This document shows, one piece after another, positions 16,270-19,426 of a stretch of 19,426 nt of DNA. Below the pieces are notes generated by a model that ran no database searches, was not told the DNA's origin, and saw only the letters and a list, made by a program, of their open reading frames with translations. The stretch's first letter is position 1; every line of letters starts with the position of its first letter. The stretch is from NCBI GenBank assembly GCA_964627045.1, contig CAZVIK010000060.1, forward strand, positions 1 through 19,426, given 5' to 3'. Both the position numbers and the translations under genes were made by a program. The DNA is from CAZVIK01 sp964627045 (GTDB lineage: Bacteria; Acidobacteriota; Terriglobia; Bryobacterales; Bryobacteraceae).

Positions 16270-17434
16270 CGCGGGAGAGAAGCGCCGCGCGCTGGCGAGC
16301 GTCGCTGCGGTGTTCCTCAAACTCGGCCTGACCGGCTTTGGGGGGCCCGCCGCGCACGTGGCGATGATGCACGAGGAGGTCGTCCGGCGCCGCCGTTGGC
16401 TGTCCCGTGAGGAGTTTCTCGACCTGCTGGGAGCCACCAACCTGATCCCCGGACCGAACTCCACCGAGATGGCCGCCCACGTAGGTTACCGGCGGGCGGG
16501 ATGGACGGGGTTGATCGTGGGCGGGTTCGGATTCGTGCTGCCGGCGGCACTGATCGTGACCGCCTGTGCCTGGGCCTATGTCCGCTACGGTTCGCTGCCG
16601 CAGGCGTCCGCGCTGCTCTACGGGGTGAAGCCCGTCATCATTGCGATTGTGCTACGCGCCTTCTGGGACCTCAGCCGCACGGCGATCAAGAACAACACGG
16701 CGGCCGCGGTTTGTCTGGCGGGAGTTGTGGCATGCTTCGCGGGGGTGACTGAACTGGTGGTCCTCCTGCTGGGAGGGCTGACGGCGCCGCTTGCGTACCG
16801 CGCGTTTCACCGCAACCGGGGCGGCGGGGCCAGGGCGGCCGGCGTATTTACCGCCGGGCCGCTGGGATTGCTTGCGGCGGGTGCGGGCGCCGCATCGGCG
16901 GCCGCCGCACCTTTCAGCCTTTGGGCGCTGTTCCTGTTTTTTCTCAAAGTCGGCTCGGTGCTTTACGGAAGCGGCTATGTGCTCCTGGCCTTTTTCCGAG
17001 GCGATCTTGTCGTTCGCTGGAGGTGGCTGACCGAATCACAACTGCTGGACGCCATCGCCATAGGCCAAGTGACCCCGGGGCCCTTGTTCACGGCCGCCAC
17101 GTTCATTGGCTACATTCTCGGCGGATTCTCCGGCGCGGCGGCAGGCACCCTCGGTATGTTCCTTCCGTCTTTTGTTTTCGTGGCGATTAGCGGCCCACTG
17201 ATTCCGCGCATCCGGCGGTCGCGCGCCGCCGCGGCCGTCCTCGACGGTGTCAATGCGGCCTCTCTGGCGCTCATGATCGTCGTCACGGTACAGCTTGCCC
17301 GCGCCGCGCTGGTGGATGTCCCCACGGTCGCTGCCGCCGCCGTCAGCATGGCGATTCTGCTCCGATTCCGTCTGAACTCGGCATGGCTCGTCGCCGGCGG
17401 AGCGGCGCTGGGACTGATTCTGCGCGGCCACTGA
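16256..17434 (+). CDS. Chromate transporter (CHR) family protein, long two-domain form
   Basis: This 392-residue membrane protein of the CHR family was first known from the chromate efflux pump ChrA. Two homologous halves are visible. The N-terminal half has FGGPAAH (28-34) and IPGPNSTEMA (64-73); the C-terminal half has YGSGYVLLAFF near 237-247 and GQVTPGP near 270-276. This duplicated form is typical of bacterial long-chain members. Substrates in this family are proven only for a few, so chromate or sulfate-like anion efflux is possible but not certain. Translation starts at GTG 16256 with AGGA five bases upstream, inside the end of the DoxX gene, which indicates coupling. No chrB or other resistance gene is present in the window. 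Confidence 0.9.
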   Translation: MPSADAGEKRRALASVAAVFLKLGLTGFGGPAAHVAMMHEEVVRRRRWLSREEFLDLLGATNLIPGPNSTEMAAHVGYRRAGWTGLIVGGFGFVLPAALIVTACAWAYVRYGSLPQASALLYGVKPVIIAIVLRAFWDLSRTAIKNNTAAAVCLAGVVACFAGVTELVVLLLGGLTAPLAYRAFHRNRGGGARAAGVFTAGPLGLLAAGAGAASAAAAPFSLWALFLFFLKVGSVLYGSGYVLLAFFRGDLVVRWRWLTESQLLDAIAIGQVTPGPLFTAATFIGYILGGFSGAAAGTLGMFLPSFVFVAISGPLIPRIRRSRAAAAVLDGVNAASLALMIVVTVQLARAALVDVPTVAAAAVSMAILLRFRLNSAWLVAGGAALGLILRGH

Positions 17435-17461
17435 TGGCCGGCTTGGCGTCATCGTGAATTT

Positions 17462-17510
17462 TCCTATTGCTTCCCAATATGGCGCGTGCTAATATTGGGA
17501 ACCAATAGGA
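17462..17510. promoter_or_regulatory. Double palindromic operator of the second PadR gene
   Basis: A 19-base arm (17462-17480) and its complement (17492-17510) match at 18 positions around an 11-base centre. Each arm is itself a palindrome of the form TATTG-N5-CAATA (17465-17479 and 17493-17507), so the region holds two like sites 28 bases apart. The left site covers the -35, while the right one covers the -10 edge, the predicted transcription start and part of the Shine-Dalgarno site. This suits cooperative repression by two PadR dimers. Confidence 0.85.
17468..17495 (+). promoter_or_regulatory. Promoter of the second PadR gene with extended -10
   Basis: TTGCTT (17468-17473) and TAATAT (17490-17495) are 16 bases apart, and TG at 17487-17488 gives a TGN extended -10. 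The start would be near 17502, leaving about 14 leader bases with AGGAG (17507-17511) before ATG 17516. Confidence 0.65.
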
Positions 17511-17515
17511 GATCT

Positions 17516-17860
17516 ATGGCGGAAAAGGCCGATGTGCTGCAAGGGACGCTGACCCTAATGATCCTCAAGACGCTCGAAGCGCTGGGCCCGCTGCACGGCT
17601 ACGGCGTAGCGCGGCGCATCGAGCAGACCAGCGGCAACCGGCTGGCGGTCAACTACGGCACCCTCTACCCCGCACTTCTGAAGCTGGAGCAGGAAGGTTA
17701 CATCGCCTCGGAGTGGGGCGTTTCCGACGCCGGGCGAAAAGCGAAGTATTACGCCCTCACGCGCGCCGGGCGGAAACGGCTGGAGAAAGAGGCCCGCGAT
17801 TGGGAGCGGACCGCCTCCATCATGCAGAGTTTCCTGACCGGCGGCAAGGAGACCGCATGA
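17516..17860 (+). CDS. PadR-family transcriptional regulator (permease-linked)
   Basis: This 114-residue PadR regulator shows DVLQGTLTLMILKTLEALGPLHGYGVARRIEQ as first helices, NYGTLYPALLKLEQEGYI as the recognition helix region, and GRKAKYYALTRAGR as the wing. This is the classical form found before FtsX-type permease genes in acidobacteria. The ATG at 17516 follows AGGAG by four bases; the longer frame from a TTG at 17486 would run through the operator and is not used. Its stop overlaps the permease ATG (ATGA, 17857-17860), so both are translated together. The double operator upstream predicts autorepression. The inducing ligand is unknown. Confidence 0.95.
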   Translation: MAEKADVLQGTLTLMILKTLEALGPLHGYGVARRIEQTSGNRLAVNYGTLYPALLKLEQEGYIASEWGVSDAGRKAKYYALTRAGRKRLEKEARDWERTASIMQSFLTGGKETA

Positions 17861-19426
17861 GAAGCCTCCGCGCGGGCCTGTTGCGGCTGGCGGGGCTTTT
17901 TGGCCGACGCCGTCTGGAGCGCGAGATGGCCGAGGAACTCGCGGCCCATCTCGACCTTCACACCGAAGCGAACATTCGCTCGGGCATGCGCCCGGAGGAG
18001 GCACGCCGACAGGCGCTCGTCATGCTGGGTGGTGTTGAGTCCGCCAAGGAAGCCTGCCGGGACCGCTCTGGCATACCGCTGATCGAGAACGCGGGCCGCG
18101 ACGTTCGATACGCCTTGCGCAGCCTGCGCCGCAATCCGGGCTTCGCGGCGGCAGCCATTCTCACGCTCGGCCTCTGCATCGGCATCAACACAGCCATCTT
18201 CAGCCTGATTGAGCTGATTGCGTTCCGGCCGTTGCCCGTCCCCCAGCCCGAACGACTGGTTTTGCTTCAGTGGAACAGGCAGCGACCGCACGAGTGGACC
18301 TCCATGAATAGTTACTCGGGCTGCGACGGCTCTGGCGTGGATTCCGGCTGCTCGTTCCCTTACCCCTCCGTCGAGCGGTTCCGCACGTCCGCGAAGTCCC
18401 TCGCCGGCGTGGCTGCGTTCGGCGGCACCCAATCCGTACAGCGCGGTCTGGGTGAAGCGGCTACCGGCGCCGTCGCCGAACTGGTGAGCGGCGGGTTCTT
18501 TTCGACGCTCAGCGTGCGCGCTCACGCCGGCCGCACGTTCCTTCCCGGCGACGACCGGCCCGGCGCCGAACCTGCCGTCGTGTTGAGCCACGCCTTCTGG
18601 CGAGAGCAGTACGGTGCCGACCCCGCCGCCGTCGGCCGCACGTTTCCGCTCAACGGTGCGTCGTTCCGGATCATCGGCGTCGCACCGCCTGAGTTTCACG
18701 GCCTGCAACCGGCACTGCCGCCCAACTTCTGGATCACCCTGCACGGCGCGAGAGCGCTCGGCCGCGGCCGATGGAACTCCAACGACGAGCACTCCCCGTG
18801 GCTCTTCGTGATCGGCCGCCTGGCACGCGGCGTCACGCAGCAACAGGCACGCGCCGAACTGGAGACCATCTTCCGCCAGAGCCTCGCTCCGGAAGCCGCT
18901 CCGCGGAGCGGCGCGTCGCAACCGGGCCTCGTGCTCGCCAGCGCCTCGGGTGGACTGAGCGTCCTGCGGCGCGGGTTTCTGCAGGTCCTACAGGTGTTGG
19001 CGGTAGCGGCGGGTCTGATCCTGCTCATCGGCTGCGCCAACATCGCCGGGCTGCTGGTGGCACGCGCGGCGGCGCGCGGAAGGGAACTTTCCACGCGCGT
19101 GGCCATCGGCGCCGGCCGCCGCAGGCTGGCTGGCCAACTTCTGACCGAAAGCGTGGTGCTGGTAGCCCTCGGAGGCGGATTCGGGGCACTGTTGGCCTGG
19201 CCGCTCAGCCAGTTGCTCGCCGCTTGGATCAAGCTCGGAGCCGCCTCGTTGAACTTGCGTCTGGACGTGCATCTCACTTGGCCGGTGGCCGGATTCACGC
19301 TGGCCACCAGCGGGGTTGCGGTCTTGCTGTTCGGCCTGGTGCCCGGGCTCTTGATTACGCGCGTGGAACCGGCCGTGGCGCTGAAAGGCGGCACGGGCGT
19401 GGCCGGTGGAGCGCGCACCGGGCGGC
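17857..19426 (+). CDS. FtsX/MacB-like permease of the acidobacterial orphan type, 3' truncated
   Basis: The frame is open to the window edge, giving 523 codons without a stop. Residues about 15-70 form a soluble prefix (RRLEREMAEELAAHLDLHTE, then PEEARRQALVMLGG) typical of ADOP-type permeases. A membrane helix follows (about 96-118), then a MacB-like periplasmic domain (about 125-360) with a segment of the form VVLSHAFWREQYGADP that is common in this family. FtsX helices occur near 374-398, 425-447 and 480-505, the first containing GCANIAGLLVARAAARGRE-type residues. Full-length members run to about 800 residues, with a second FtsX half that would lie beyond the window. No ATPase gene is adjacent, so the permease is an orphan or pairs with a distant one. 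It overlaps the PadR gene and is its likely target. The cargo is unknown. Confidence 0.93.
   Translation, partial: MRSLRAGLLRLAGLFGRRRLEREMAEELAAHLDLHTEANIRSGMRPEEARRQALVMLGGVESAKEACRDRSGIPLIENAGRDVRYALRSLRRNPGFAAAAILTLGLCIGINTAIFSLIELIAFRPLPVPQPERLVLLQWNRQRPHEWTSMNSYSGCDGSGVDSGCSFPYPSVERFRTSAKSLAGVAAFGGTQSVQRGLGEAATGAVAELVSGGFFSTLSVRAHAGRTFLPGDDRPGAEPAVVLSHAFWREQYGADPAAVGRTFPLNGASFRIIGVAPPEFHGLQPALPPNFWITLHGARALGRGRWNSNDEHSPWLFVIGRLARGVTQQQARAELETIFRQSLAPEAAPRSGASQPGLVLASASGGLSVLRRGFLQVLQVLAVAAGLILLIGCANIAGLLVARAAARGRELSTRVAIGAGRRRLAGQLLTESVVLVALGGGFGALLAWPLSQLLAAWIKLGAASLNLRLDVHLTWPVAGFTLATSGVAVLLFGLVPGLLITRVEPAVALKGGTGVAGGARTGR

Overview
The window is GC-rich, densely packed bacterial chromosome that fits an Acidobacteriota member, most likely of the Solibacter/Bryobacter group. 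This is inferred from gene content: a PadR regulator overlapping a long FtsX/MacB-type permease (the acidobacterial 'duplicated orphan permease' arrangement), several secreted proteins of the DUF1080 and DUF4038 kinds, and two radical SAM proteins resembling tetraether or membrane-spanning-lipid synthases. No rRNA, tRNA, CRISPR array or insertion sequence was seen. A 10-base N gap at 7793-7802, preceded by unreliable sequence, shows this is a draft assembly.

Layout. 1-2158: end of a TRAP transporter operon (DctP C-terminus, fused DctQ-DctM). 2204-3349: a diadenylate cyclase fused to a YbbR domain. 3381-6616: a secreted DUF1080 protein, a secreted DUF4038 glycoside-hydrolase-like protein and TsaB, all rightward. 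6839-7630: an orphan NarL/LuxR-type response regulator with a clear promoter. 7676-8132: a small secreted IPT/TIG-like protein whose start is damaged by the gap. 10354-8184 (leftward): queG followed by a secreted TPR protein. 10448-15766: two paralogous radical SAM proteins flanking a PadR regulator and a small membrane protein. 15811-17434: a DoxX-family protein overlapping a chromate-transporter-family protein. 17516-19426: a second PadR regulator overlapping an FtsX-type permease that runs off the window.

The most interesting part is 10.4-15.8 kb. The second radical SAM protein (14138-15766) has a rubredoxin-like Cys set, an extra CX3CX2C motif and the canonical radical SAM motif, the pattern expected of the Tes/Mss family that joins lipid tails carbon to carbon. 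The first (10448-12538) is a longer paralog that has lost the extra CX3CX2C motif and carries GGV where the SAM-binding GGE motif is expected. Acidobacteria make iso-diabolic acid and branched tetraether lipids, so this pair may be a two-enzyme lipid-coupling locus. Dyad or hairpin elements lie upstream of both genes. Each PadR gene has its own palindromic operator inside its promoter, with different sequences, which predicts two separate autoregulatory circuits.
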